From NCBI RefSeq assembly GCF_000585995.1, contig NZ_CP007410.1:5297430-5361429 (forward strand): DNA of 64,000 nucleotides. Direction: 5' to 3'. Below, piece by piece: positions 50,561 through 58,291 of the stretch. The notes under the pieces are model-generated. The model was given only the letters and a program-made list of their open reading frames with translations, was not told the origin of the DNA and did not search any database. This DNA comes from Pseudomonas brassicacearum (GTDB lineage Bacteria > Pseudomonadota > Gammaproteobacteria > Pseudomonadales > Pseudomonadaceae). Each line of letters begins with the position of its first letter. Position 1 is the first letter of the stretch. The translations under genes were made by a program, and so were the position numbers.

Positions 50561-51902
50561 CCACTCCACATTGAAAAAGGTCATCCTCGTCGACGACGAA
50601 GTCAGCATCCGCAGCGCCGTCGAGCAATGGTTGAGCCTGTCGGGGTTTGACGTGCAGTTGTTCAGCCGCGCCGAAGAATGCCTGGCGCAATTGCCGGGGC
50701 ATTTTCCCGGGGTGATTCTCAGCGACGTGCGCATGCCCGGGCTCAGTGGCCTGGAGCTGCTGGCCGAAGTACGGCGGCGCGACCCGGACCTGCCGGTGAT
50801 TCTATTGACCGGCCATGGCGACGTGCCGATGGCTGTGGAAGCCATGCGCGATGGCGCCTACGACTTCCTGGAGAAACCCTTCAGCCCTGAAGCCCTGCTG
50901 GGCAGCCTGCGTCGGGCCCTGGACAAGCGCACGCTGGTGCTGGAGAACCGTCGCTTGCATGAGCAGGCCGACGCCAAGGCCCGGCTCGACGGGACGTTGC
51001 TGGGGGTTTCACGGGCGCTGCAAAACCTGCGGCGTCAGGTGCTGGATCTGGCGACCCTGCCGGTCAATGTGTTGATCCGTGGCGAAACCGGCAGCGGCAA
51101 GGAGCTGGTCGCCCGTTGCCTGCACGACTTCGGCCCGAGGGCGAACAAACCCTTCGTCGCGTTGAACTGCGCGGCCATCCCCGAATCGCTGTTCGAGGCT
51201 GAACTGTTCGGCCATGAAAGCGGCGCCTTCACCGGCGCCCAGGGCAAGCGCATCGGCAAGCTCGAATACGCCAACGGCGGCACGCTGTTCCTCGATGAAA
51301 TCGAGAGCATGCCCCTGGCCCAACAGGTCAAGTTGCTGCGGGTTTTGCAGGAACAGAAGCTCGAACGCCTGGGCTCCAACCAGAGCATTGACGTGGACCT
51401 GCGCATCATCGCCGCGACCAAGCCCGATCTGCTGGATGAAGCCCGGGCCGGGCGTTTTCGCGAAGACCTGGCTTATCGCCTGAACGTCGCCGAGCTGCGC
51501 CTGCCGCCACTGCGTGAACGGCGCGAAGACATTCCCCTGCTATTCGAGCATTTCACCCACAGCGCCGCCGAACGCCTGGGCCGCGCCGCCGCCCCCCTGA
51601 GCGGCCCGCAATTGAGCCATCTGCTCAGCCACGACTGGCCAGGCAACGTGCGTGAACTGGCCAATGTCGCCGAGCGCCAGGTGCTGGGGCTCGATCAACC
51701 ACAGGCCCTGGAGACCGAGCCCGGCCAGTCCCTCGCCGCCCAACAGGAAGCCTTCGAAGCCCAATGCCTGCGCGCCGCCCTGACGCGGCACAAAGGCGAT
51801 GTGAAAGCGGTGCTCGAAGAACTGCAACTGCCGCGTCGCACCTTCAATGAAAAGATGCAGCGGCATGGGTTGAGTCGGGAGATGTTTTTGTCGGGGGGCT
51901 GA
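50553..51902 (+). CDS. DctD/MifR-like sigma-54 response regulator
   Basis: 449 aa. The receiver domain has ILVDDE and phospho-acceptor Asp58 (ILSDVRMPG). The AAA+ domain follows with Walker A GETGSGKE near residue 177, the sigma-54-contacting GAFTGAQ loop (GESGAFTGA class) and FLDEIE as Walker B. The end is a Fis-type helix-turn-helix (LTRHKGDVKAVLEELQLPRRTFNEKM). It activates sigma-54 promoters after phosphorylation by the adjacent kinase. AGGAGG upstream gives a strong ribosome site. The -24/-12 promoter of kgtP at 58214 is the only good candidate target seen in this window. Confidence 0.93.
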   Translation: MLSHSTLKKVILVDDEVSIRSAVEQWLSLSGFDVQLFSRAEECLAQLPGHFPGVILSDVRMPGLSGLELLAEVRRRDPDLPVILLTGHGDVPMAVEAMRDGAYDFLEKPFSPEALLGSLRRALDKRTLVLENRRLHEQADAKARLDGTLLGVSRALQNLRRQVLDLATLPVNVLIRGETGSGKELVARCLHDFGPRANKPFVALNCAAIPESLFEAELFGHESGAFTGAQGKRIGKLEYANGGTLFLDEIESMPLAQQVKLLRVLQEQKLERLGSNQSIDVDLRIIAATKPDLLDEARAGRFREDLAYRLNVAELRLPPLRERREDIPLLFEHFTHSAAERLGRAAAPLSGPQLSHLLSHDWPGNVRELANVAERQVLGLDQPQALETEPGQSLAAQQEAFEAQCLRAALTRHKGDVKAVLEELQLPRRTFNEKMQRHGLSREMFLSGG

Positions 51903-52012
51903 ATGTTCTGCGCCTGTACCGGCCTCTTCGCGACCGAGATCGCACCCACAGGGGGCTATGTGTACATAGGTCAGGATGTGCGAGCCTGCTCGCGATGAGG
52001 CCAGTCACCTGG

Positions 52013-52342
52013 CTAGCCCGAGATCAACCCGGCGAGCAGTCGTTTCTTACCGGCCACGTCCAGGGCGCGGTATCCCTCCAATAGCATTTCCTCATCAGGC
52101 GCCAATAACGATTTCGCGGTTTGAGCGCGTTCGCCGATCAGGACGTATTGCGCATCCACGCCGATCACCGCCAGTTTCGCCACCAGATCGGCCGGGCATT
52201 TCTGCCGCCCGGACACCACTTCCTTCAAGCGCTGCGGGCTGGATTCCCCAGCGGCCCGAGATGCTGCGGCCAATGACAAACCGCAACGATCAATCTCTTC
52301 GCGCAGGCGCACGTGGATATAACCCACCAAATCTATTGACAT
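52013..52342 (-). CDS. Small helix-turn-helix (Cro/CI-like) regulator
   Basis: 109 aa from ATG 52342. The N-terminal half has the look of a phage-repressor HTH (LREEIDRCGLSLAAASRAAG, SPQRLKEVVSGRQKCPADLVAKLAVIGVDAQYVLIGER), the last phrase being typical of XRE regulators that act with a short C-terminal dimer region. GGTGGGAT lies before the start. Two direct repeats CCCACCAAA straddle the start codon, at 52323 and 52354, and may be its own operator. It is divergent from a 35-codon reading frame and from the fimbrial operon, which it might regulate; this is inference. Confidence 0.8.
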   Translation of the reverse strand: MSIDLVGYIHVRLREEIDRCGLSLAAASRAAGESSPQRLKEVVSGRQKCPADLVAKLAVIGVDAQYVLIGERAQTAKSLLAPDEEMLLEGYRALDVAGKKRLLAGLISG

Positions 52343-52363
52343 GGTGTAAATATCCCACCAAAA
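52323..52363. promoter_or_regulatory. Direct repeats CCCACCAAA around the HTH gene start
   Basis: Copies at 52323-52331 and 52354-52362, 31 bp apart (three helical turns), in the region that would hold the regulator's promoter and ribosome site. An autoregulatory operator is plausible. Confidence 0.4.
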
Positions 52364-52408
52364 TAATTCGGACAAACAACACTCATCTTTGCCTCACAGG
52401 AATCCACC

Positions 52409-52516
52409 ATGCCCGTGCCGGTGCCGTGCGTCCGAGAAGTCACCTCATTGACGGCAGCCAGTGCGTTCAGGTGCGTTGGGTCTGAATCTACTTTGGAAAT
52501 TTCCTACATGAAATAG
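52409..52516 (+). CDS. Possible 35-aa small protein
   Basis: Frame beginning MPVPVPCVREVTSLTAAS and ending in SYMK. AGGA lies seven bases before the ATG. It is divergent from the HTH regulator and precedes the fimbrial leader. No domain or signal is visible. The only support is the ribosome site, the position and the lack of any competing feature in this 329-bp gap. Confidence 0.4.
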   Translation: MPVPVPCVREVTSLTAASAFRCVGSESTLEISYMK

Positions 52517-52556
52517 GGATGCATCTGTAGCACAAAAGGAAGTAACACAAATATAG

Positions 52557-52650
52557 CTCGCCCCCAGGACGAGAGATTTCTCTTCTCCGTCACGGGTCCG
52601 GGGTCGAGGGCGAGATCCTTCATCAAGCGTACTGAAAACCTTGATGTTTT
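52557..52650 (+). promoter_or_regulatory. Structured leader of the fimbrial operon
   Basis: CTCGCCC (52557) pairs with GGGCGAG (52608), CCAGGAC with GTCCGGG inside it, and GAGAGA with TCTCTT in the apical loop. A second hairpin, CATCAAG (52621) with CTTGATG (52640), is followed by TTTT and resembles a weak terminator 22 bases before the chaperone start. Together they suggest leader-based control; no known riboswitch class was recognised. Confidence 0.4.
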
Positions 52651-52671
52651 CTCACTTACTTGAGGTCAGAC

Positions 52672-53424
52672 ATGCATTTGTATCAAACATTTACCATTCG
52701 ATGGACTGTCTTGAGCAAGCTGGCATTCCTGACGCTGGTGCTCGGCTTGTCGATGCCGGCGGCCGCCAACATGGTGGTTTACCCGATGACCAGCACCATC
52801 GGTGCCGAGCAGGATGGTATCGGCCAGATCCAACTGCACTCCAAATCGGACAAGGTGCAGTACATCAAGGTCAGCGTGACCCGGATCCAGCGCCCCGGCA
52901 CGCCGGACGAGCATGAAAGCCCGCTGTCTCCCGCCGATAGCCAGGGCATCGTCGTATCGCCGCAACGCACCGTACTCGCCCCCGGCGCCAGTCGTACGGT
53001 GCGTATTATCGCGCAGGCGATCCCCACCGAGGAAACCGTCTACCGCGTTTATTTCGAGCCGGTGGCCGCGCCGGACCTGGAAGATGAAAATTTTTCCGAC
53101 CAAGGCGTACAGCCGAGGATCGGGGTCAACCTGATCTGGGGCGCGCTGGTGCGCCTGCTGCCCGACGAACGCCGTACCAGCATCAGCCTGCAACAGAACG
53201 GCGGCGCCTTGCGCAACGACGGCACCCTGCGCGTCGGCGTCTTGCAAGTCGGCCGCTGCGCCGACACCAAGGGCGAGAAGGACTGCATCTGGAACGACGT
53301 CAATCGCAGCCTGTATCCCGGCAGCACGCTTCCCGTCTCGCCACCCGGCGTAAACGGCAACGTGCTGATGCGCTTCGTGACCAGTGACGACAAGCAGCCC
53401 CGCACCCTGGCCGTGCTGCCTTAA
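52672..53424 (+). CDS. Periplasmic fimbrial chaperone (alternate/CS1 class)
   Basis: 250 aa. A signal peptide ends near PAAA (about residue 34). The mature part begins NMVVYPMTSTIG and has the Ig-like chaperone pattern (VQYIKVSVTRI, IVVSPQRTVLAPGASRTVRII, YRVYFEPV), matching CfaA/CblB-type chaperones of alpha fimbriae rather than the FimC type. It would hold the pilin in the periplasm until delivery to the usher. TGAGGT six bases before the ATG fixes the start. First gene of chaperone-pilin-usher-tip operon 52.7-57.9 kb. Confidence 0.9.
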   Translation: MHLYQTFTIRWTVLSKLAFLTLVLGLSMPAAANMVVYPMTSTIGAEQDGIGQIQLHSKSDKVQYIKVSVTRIQRPGTPDEHESPLSPADSQGIVVSPQRTVLAPGASRTVRIIAQAIPTEETVYRVYFEPVAAPDLEDENFSDQGVQPRIGVNLIWGALVRLLPDERRTSISLQQNGGALRNDGTLRVGVLQVGRCADTKGEKDCIWNDVNRSLYPGSTLPVSPPGVNGNVLMRFVTSDDKQPRTLAVLP

Positions 53425-53514
53425 AGCCCCAACCTCCAAACCCTTTTTAATCCTGAGCTACGTGCCTTGCACGTGGTCCGGCCCTGTTCATCCATAGCAA
53501 AGAGGCAACACCCC

Positions 53515-54012
53515 ATGAAACTGCTCCAAATCGCTCCATTGGCACTGGCTGCCCTGGTTTCACTGCCCGCCCTGGCGGTGGAAAAAAGCATCCTGGTCTA
53601 CGCCGATGTCGATCCGACGATCGAACTGCTCCAGTCCGATGGCAGCCCGCTGCCGGCTTCCATGGAGATGGCCTACCTGCCGGGCGCCGGTCTGCAACCT
53701 ACCCGTCTGGGCACGCGGATCTTCAGCAATGACACCGATAAGGACATGACCCTGCGGCTGATCACCAACCCGGTGCTGGCCAACATGACCAATCCCGCGG
53801 CCACCGGCGTGCCCCTGTCCGTCAGTTTCGGCGGACGGGCGCTGAACACCACCGGTGTCTCCCTGTCGGCCGCCGACCTGTTCCCGGGTGGCGACCCGAG
53901 CAGCGGCTCGATCGAGCAGTTGCTGGATATCCGCCAGACCACCGTCGGCGCCATCGCGAACGCCGGCCGCTACGAAGGCATCGTCAGCCTGGTCCTGACC
54001 CAGCAGCCGTAA
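53515..54012 (+). CDS. CS1-type major fimbrial subunit
   Basis: 165 aa. The signal peptide MKLLQIAPLALAALVSLPALA is followed by the mature start VEKSILVYADVDPTIELLQSDG, the donor strand typical of CfaB/CooA-type major pilins, and a C-terminal YEGIVSLVLTQ strand, also typical. Cysteine is absent, as usual in this family. Subunits polymerise by donor-strand exchange into the fibre. A hairpin follows the stop and may limit read-through into the usher gene, giving more pilin than usher. Confidence 0.9.
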   Translation: MKLLQIAPLALAALVSLPALAVEKSILVYADVDPTIELLQSDGSPLPASMEMAYLPGAGLQPTRLGTRIFSNDTDKDMTLRLITNPVLANMTNPAATGVPLSVSFGGRALNTTGVSLSAADLFPGGDPSSGSIEQLLDIRQTTVGAIANAGRYEGIVSLVLTQQP

Positions 54013-54030
54013 CGACCACCGGTCCTCCCC

Positions 54031-54067
54031 GGAGGGGGGGTACGGCACCGTCGTACCTCCCCTTTTT
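54031..54067 (+). terminator. Attenuator hairpin between pilin and usher genes
   Basis: GGGGGGGTACG pairs with CGTACCTCCCC (with G-T wobbles) around GCACCGT and is followed by TTTTT. It stands inside the operon, so partial termination is likely. Confidence 0.65.
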
Positions 54068-54084
54068 CTTCGTCAAGGCCACGT

Positions 54085-56784
54085 ATGAAACTCCATTTCA
54101 CCGCACTCTCCATTTCCCTTTCATGGGCGCTGGCCGATGCCGTAGCGGCCACGCCCGCCGACCTGACTCGGGTACCGGCCGGATTCGAGGCCCTGGTCGA
54201 GGGGCAGGTGGAACAACTCGAGCTACAACTGTTCAACCGCAACCTCGGCCTGCACCCGGTGCTGGTACGCCCCGGTCGGATCGAATTCCAGCAACCCGAG
54301 CGTATCGCGGCCCTGCTGGTGGAGGCCGGCGCGCTGGCCACGCCTCAGGAACTGTTGCCACTGCTGTCACAGCCCTTGCCCAGCAACAGCCAACTGGCCT
54401 GCTCCTACGGTTTGGCCAGCGAGGCAAGTTGTGGCTATCTCGAAACCGAGGCCGTGGCCGTGATTCTCGACGAGGCCGGCGCCCGCCTGCAGGTGCTCCT
54501 GCGCAAGGACTGGCTGCCGGCCAACGAGGTCTCGGCCCTGCGGCTGCACACACCGAGCGAGGCGCAGAACGCCCTCGTCCACCGGCAGAACATCAATATT
54601 GCCCAGTCCGACAGTTACCGCGCCCTGGGTGCCAGCGGCCTCGGCGCACTGGGCCTGGGTGAAAACAGCCACCTGGGCTTCACCTGGATCTATCAAGCCA
54701 ACCAGAACAAGCGCGGCAGCGACAGCAACCTGGAATTCAACAACGCCTACTACCGGCACGACTTCGACCGCGAACACTATGCGCAGGCGGGACGCATGGA
54801 CATGAGCAACCTGTCCAGCGCCGAAGGCGGTAACTTCAACTTCAGCCTGCTGCCCCTGGGCCGGATCGACGGCGCCCGCGTCGGCACCACCCTGGCCTAC
54901 CTCAATCGCGACGTCGTCGGACAGGGAACGCCCGTCTCCCTGATCCTGACCCAACGCGCCCGCGTCGATGCCTTTCGCGGCGAAGAATTGCTCTCCACTT
55001 CTTACCTGGATGCCGGCGTGCAGAACGTCGACACCCGGACCTTCCCCAACGGCAGCTATCCGGTGACCCTGCGCGTGATCGAAAACGGCCAGGTGACCCG
55101 TACCGAAACCGTGCCCTTCAGCCGCACCGACGGCAACGGCCTGGGGGATGACACCGTGCAATGGTTCTTGCAGGGCGGGCGCACGGCCGAGCACTCCCTG
55201 TACGAGCAGGACCCCGCCGCCGTGGCCCAGACCGGCCTGCGGGTGCCACTGCTCGATAACCTGGCACTCACCAGCGGGATCACATGGCTGGACACCGCGT
55301 TCTACAACGAAAGCCGCCTGGACTGGGCCGGCACGCTGGGCGCCAGCAGTTGGTCGCTGTCGGCCGCCATCCTGGAGGGCAATGACGGGGCGAGCGGCAA
55401 CAGCCAACAGTTCACGTTCAACCATGGCCTGTCCTGGAACCTCTATCGCTACTCGCTGCGCAGCCCGTCCTGCGAGCACAGCCGCCGCACCTACCAGCAG
55501 AGTGGCTGCAACGAATCGCTGACGGCCAGCGCGTCGCTGCCACTGGCTGGCGGTGCCCTCAGCGCCGGCTACAGCTATAACCGTTATGCCCAGGTGAACC
55601 CGTCCTATTACTGGAATACGTTGCCCGGCGAACCGGACCTGACCGACGACCTGACGACCGCCACCTGGGCCCGCACCCTGCAATTGGGTTTTTCCCGCGG
55701 GCATCGCCTGGGCCAGTTCCACCTCACGCACCGCGTGGGCGCGTTTCGCAATCAGAGCGGCAACCGGCCGACTGACCACGGTCTGTACTTGAGCCTCAGC
55801 CTGTCTCACAACGAGCGCTCGACCTCCGGCGGATTCCAACACTCCAGCGTTGGCCTGGACGCGCGCCGCGAACAGGCGGCCAGCGACAGCGTGCGGACCA
55901 GCCTGGCCCACACCCGCGTCTGGGACGGCGAGCAAGGTCGGAACGAGATCAATACCGGACTCGGTTATGACGACCTCGGCCGCTGGGACGCCGAACTGGC
56001 CGGGCGCCTCGAACGCAGCTGGGGCGAAACGAGCCTGGCGCTGTCGCAGCGCGGCGGCGACCGGCATGATTCACGCCTTGGGCTCAGCGGCAACCACGCC
56101 TCTTCCCTGGCACTGGGGCGCGAAGGCTTCTTCTGGGGCAACGGCCAAGGCGGCACAGGCCCCGGAGCCGCCGTCGGCATCGTCGCGGCGCCGGTGGAAA
56201 ACGCAAGCGGTGCCGCGGCCAAGGTCAGTGGCGGCTACGGTTCCCAGACCAGCATCGGCTTCGGCGAAAAACGGCTGATTCCGATCAATGGCTTCCAGGT
56301 CTCCCAGACCCGCATCAGCGATGCCGATGCCTCGCGCCAGAACCTGAGCTCGGTGAACGTCGGCAACGGCAGCCGCGACTGGTTCCTGCCCCCCGGCAAG
56401 CTGGCGGTGCAGCACATCGAGTCCAGCCTCAGCTACACCTACGTCGGACGCCTGGTGGATGCCCAGGGACAACCGCTGGCGCAGGCCGCCATCCTCAACG
56501 CGGCCATGATGGAAACCGCCGAGGACGGCAGCTTCGTCGTCGATCTCAACAAGCACCCACAACCGTTGTTCGCCCTGGACCTGAACGGGGTGCATGCCTG
56601 CGCCGTGCAGTCCGCGACCGCCCACAGCAGCTTGCGCCGGGTCGGCACGCTCACCTGCCAGAGCACCACCCTGGACGCCCTGCCCAAGGACCTGCCCAAG
56701 GACCTGCGCAACCCCGACCGACTGGAGCGCTGGACGGCACACCGCAGCGCCGCGTTATCGCCAGACAAGAGAAACCAGCCATGA
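54085..56784 (+). CDS. Fimbrial outer-membrane usher (CfaC/TcfC type)
   Basis: 899 aa. A short signal peptide ends near ADAVAA. The beta-barrel usher region follows with alternating polar/hydrophobic strands (FTWIYQANQNKRGSDSNLEF, VSLILTQRARVDAFRGEELL). A C-terminal E-set-like domain (SYTYVGRLVDAQGQPLAQA, AILNAAMMETAEDGSFVVDL) is characteristic of CS1-type ushers. It threads pilin-chaperone complexes across the outer membrane. The last codons overlap the tip gene start by ATGA. Confidence 0.92.
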   Translation: MKLHFTALSISLSWALADAVAATPADLTRVPAGFEALVEGQVEQLELQLFNRNLGLHPVLVRPGRIEFQQPERIAALLVEAGALATPQELLPLLSQPLPSNSQLACSYGLASEASCGYLETEAVAVILDEAGARLQVLLRKDWLPANEVSALRLHTPSEAQNALVHRQNINIAQSDSYRALGASGLGALGLGENSHLGFTWIYQANQNKRGSDSNLEFNNAYYRHDFDREHYAQAGRMDMSNLSSAEGGNFNFSLLPLGRIDGARVGTTLAYLNRDVVGQGTPVSLILTQRARVDAFRGEELLSTSYLDAGVQNVDTRTFPNGSYPVTLRVIENGQVTRTETVPFSRTDGNGLGDDTVQWFLQGGRTAEHSLYEQDPAAVAQTGLRVPLLDNLALTSGITWLDTAFYNESRLDWAGTLGASSWSLSAAILEGNDGASGNSQQFTFNHGLSWNLYRYSLRSPSCEHSRRTYQQSGCNESLTASASLPLAGGALSAGYSYNRYAQVNPSYYWNTLPGEPDLTDDLTTATWARTLQLGFSRGHRLGQFHLTHRVGAFRNQSGNRPTDHGLYLSLSLSHNERSTSGGFQHSSVGLDARREQAASDSVRTSLAHTRVWDGEQGRNEINTGLGYDDLGRWDAELAGRLERSWGETSLALSQRGGDRHDSRLGLSGNHASSLALGREGFFWGNGQGGTGPGAAVGIVAAPVENASGAAAKVSGGYGSQTSIGFGEKRLIPINGFQVSQTRISDADASRQNLSSVNVGNGSRDWFLPPGKLAVQHIESSLSYTYVGRLVDAQGQPLAQAAILNAAMMETAEDGSFVVDLNKHPQPLFALDLNGVHACAVQSATAHSSLRRVGTLTCQSTTLDALPKDLPKDLRNPDRLERWTAHRSAALSPDKRNQP

Positions 56785-57944
56785 ATCTGCCTACACTTTT
56801 CCGTCGCCGGATACGCCGGGCCTGTTCAATGCTCTGCAGCATGGCAGCGCTGGTGACGTTGCCTGCAACGGCCCAGAGCAATGTCGTGTTGAGCGATTAT
56901 TATCAACGCGACGAGCTGAACTTCGACCGTGCTACGCCGGCTTCTGACCATTACTTATGGACCCAGAAAATGCACGGCTACAGCGAGAACAATTTTAACT
57001 ATCGCCAGATGCTTTTTGTCTGTCTTTCTTCCACTGATCCGAAAAACGGGGCCTGCCCTACCTCGAACTGGGGCAACGAGGGGATCAGTTCCATCTCGCT
57101 TCGCTTCACCGAACGACGCAGCCGCCTTTCGCAGGTGCTGGTTGTCCGCGGGTACATGGAACGGTACTTCGTAGGCTCGAGATGTTACGGCACCGGATGG
57201 GGAAACCGGCGGCACCACCTGACCAGCAACAATCATCAAGTATGTGAGGATTACATCAGCCCGCGTGGCAGCGCCTCGACAATTTGGATACCGCAATCAG
57301 AACTGGCAAAACTGCCATCGGGCGGTGTCTGGACAGCGCAACTGGTGCTCAAGCTGAAGACGTACGCCAGCCAGCCCATCGGGGCGGCCAGTACCTACAC
57401 CGTAGACTTCAATCTCGACGTCACCGACCATAATAATATGCAGATCTACCTGCCCGCCTACGGCATCAGCACCCCGCAAGTGGACCTGAACCTGCGCACC
57501 CGGCCATTGAGCAGCGGACCGGGCGGCGTAGTATCCGGCCAAGCGGTGATCGATGCCTGCCTCTATGACGGCTATAACGCCAATAGCCAGCGCTACGAGG
57601 TGCGCGTCACCGGCACCAACCCCGTGCCAGGCATGGAGGGCCGCTTCTTCGTGCACCATGCCTCCGGTGGCACGGGTGAGCGAAACCGGATCGAATACCG
57701 GGTTCGCACCCGCACCGCCAACCTGGGCGAAACCCAGCATGTGTCGGGACAAACGGTGATCCATACCGGTATCGACAATGCCGATATCCGCTCAGTGCGC
57801 CTGCCCAACGTGCCCTTCCCGGTCGTTTGCACGCCATGGCCTATCACCCTGGACACACCGGCTTTCAACCAGATCGACAAGAACACCGGGCAGTATCGGG
57901 GCGAGTTGAAGCTTGAGTTCACACCGTCGACGAGTTCGCCCTGA
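56781..57944 (+). CDS. Fimbrial tip adhesin/minor subunit (CfaE/CblD type)
   Basis: 387 aa. A signal peptide ends near PATA (about residue 31). The receptor-binding domain has paired cysteines (MLFVCLSSTDPKNGACPTSNWGN; RCYGTGWG...VCEDY), and the pilin-like half (IEYRVRTRTANLG, ELKLEFTPS) has two more. The layout matches CfaE-type tip adhesins, about 360 aa long, that start and cap CS1-class fibres. It is the last gene of the operon. The binding target is unknown. Confidence 0.88.
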   Translation: MNLPTLFRRRIRRACSMLCSMAALVTLPATAQSNVVLSDYYQRDELNFDRATPASDHYLWTQKMHGYSENNFNYRQMLFVCLSSTDPKNGACPTSNWGNEGISSISLRFTERRSRLSQVLVVRGYMERYFVGSRCYGTGWGNRRHHLTSNNHQVCEDYISPRGSASTIWIPQSELAKLPSGGVWTAQLVLKLKTYASQPIGAASTYTVDFNLDVTDHNNMQIYLPAYGISTPQVDLNLRTRPLSSGPGGVVSGQAVIDACLYDGYNANSQRYEVRVTGTNPVPGMEGRFFVHHASGGTGERNRIEYRVRTRTANLGETQHVSGQTVIHTGIDNADIRSVRLPNVPFPVVCTPWPITLDTPAFNQIDKNTGQYRGELKLEFTPSTSSP

Positions 57945-58012
57945 GGCTGGCACTGGACAGAGGCTGCGCCGAGGAGCTTCTGTCAGGTCGTTCTTCTTGC
58001 AGTGACTGGCCT

Positions 58013-58096
58013 GGCCTCTTCGCGAGCAAGCTCGCTCCCACATTTTGTCCGGTGTACATATCACCCTGTGGGAGCGAGCTTGCTCGCGAAGAGGCC
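58013..58096. repeat. REP pair, inward-facing orientation
   Basis: GGCCTCTTCGCGAGCAAGCT and its reverse complement, 30-base perfect arms in total, around a 24-base spacer. It lies between the tip gene and the kgtP regulatory region. A decayed relative is seen near 51920-52010. Confidence 0.88.
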
Positions 58097-58124
58097 GGTA
58101 CAAACAATACAGCCCACTCCAAGT

Positions 58125-58171
58125 AAGCGGATTCCCGCTCACCCTCAGACAAAAACAAGCGGATTTCCGCT
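58125..58171. promoter_or_regulatory. Two palindromic activator sites upstream of kgtP
   Basis: AGCGG-ATTC-CCGCT at 58126-58139 and AGCGG-ATTT-CCGCT at 58158-58171, 32 bp apart (three helical turns) and 43-75 bp upstream of the -24 element. This is the layout of an enhancer for an NtrC-class activator. Confidence 0.65.
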
Positions 58172-58213
58172 CATTCAATGCCGCTGCCCCCTCTAGACCG
58201 GCCCTCTGCCCGG

Positions 58214-58229
58214 TGGCACGGCTCCTGCT
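58214..58229 (+). promoter_or_regulatory. Sigma-54 promoter of kgtP
   Basis: TGGCACG-GCTC-CTGCT matches the consensus TGGCACG-N4-TTGCW except for one base, with GG and GC at the required spacing. It lies 63 bp before the kgtP ATG. Confidence 0.8.
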
Positions 58230-58291
58230 ATAGCCCTGGCAGGCTGCGTTCCCACGCGCTCCACAAAAACAATTAAACGAAGGATCCTTCA

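Noticed and set aside
51920..52010. Possible REP pair after the response regulator
   Set aside because: Only short scattered matches (GGCCTCTTCGCGA, CTCGCGATGAGGCC) remain; too decayed to annotate as an element.
54367..56067. 566-codon open frame antisense to the usher
   Set aside because: Ala/Gly/Val-rich shadow; the usher frame has signal peptide, barrel pattern and operon overlaps.
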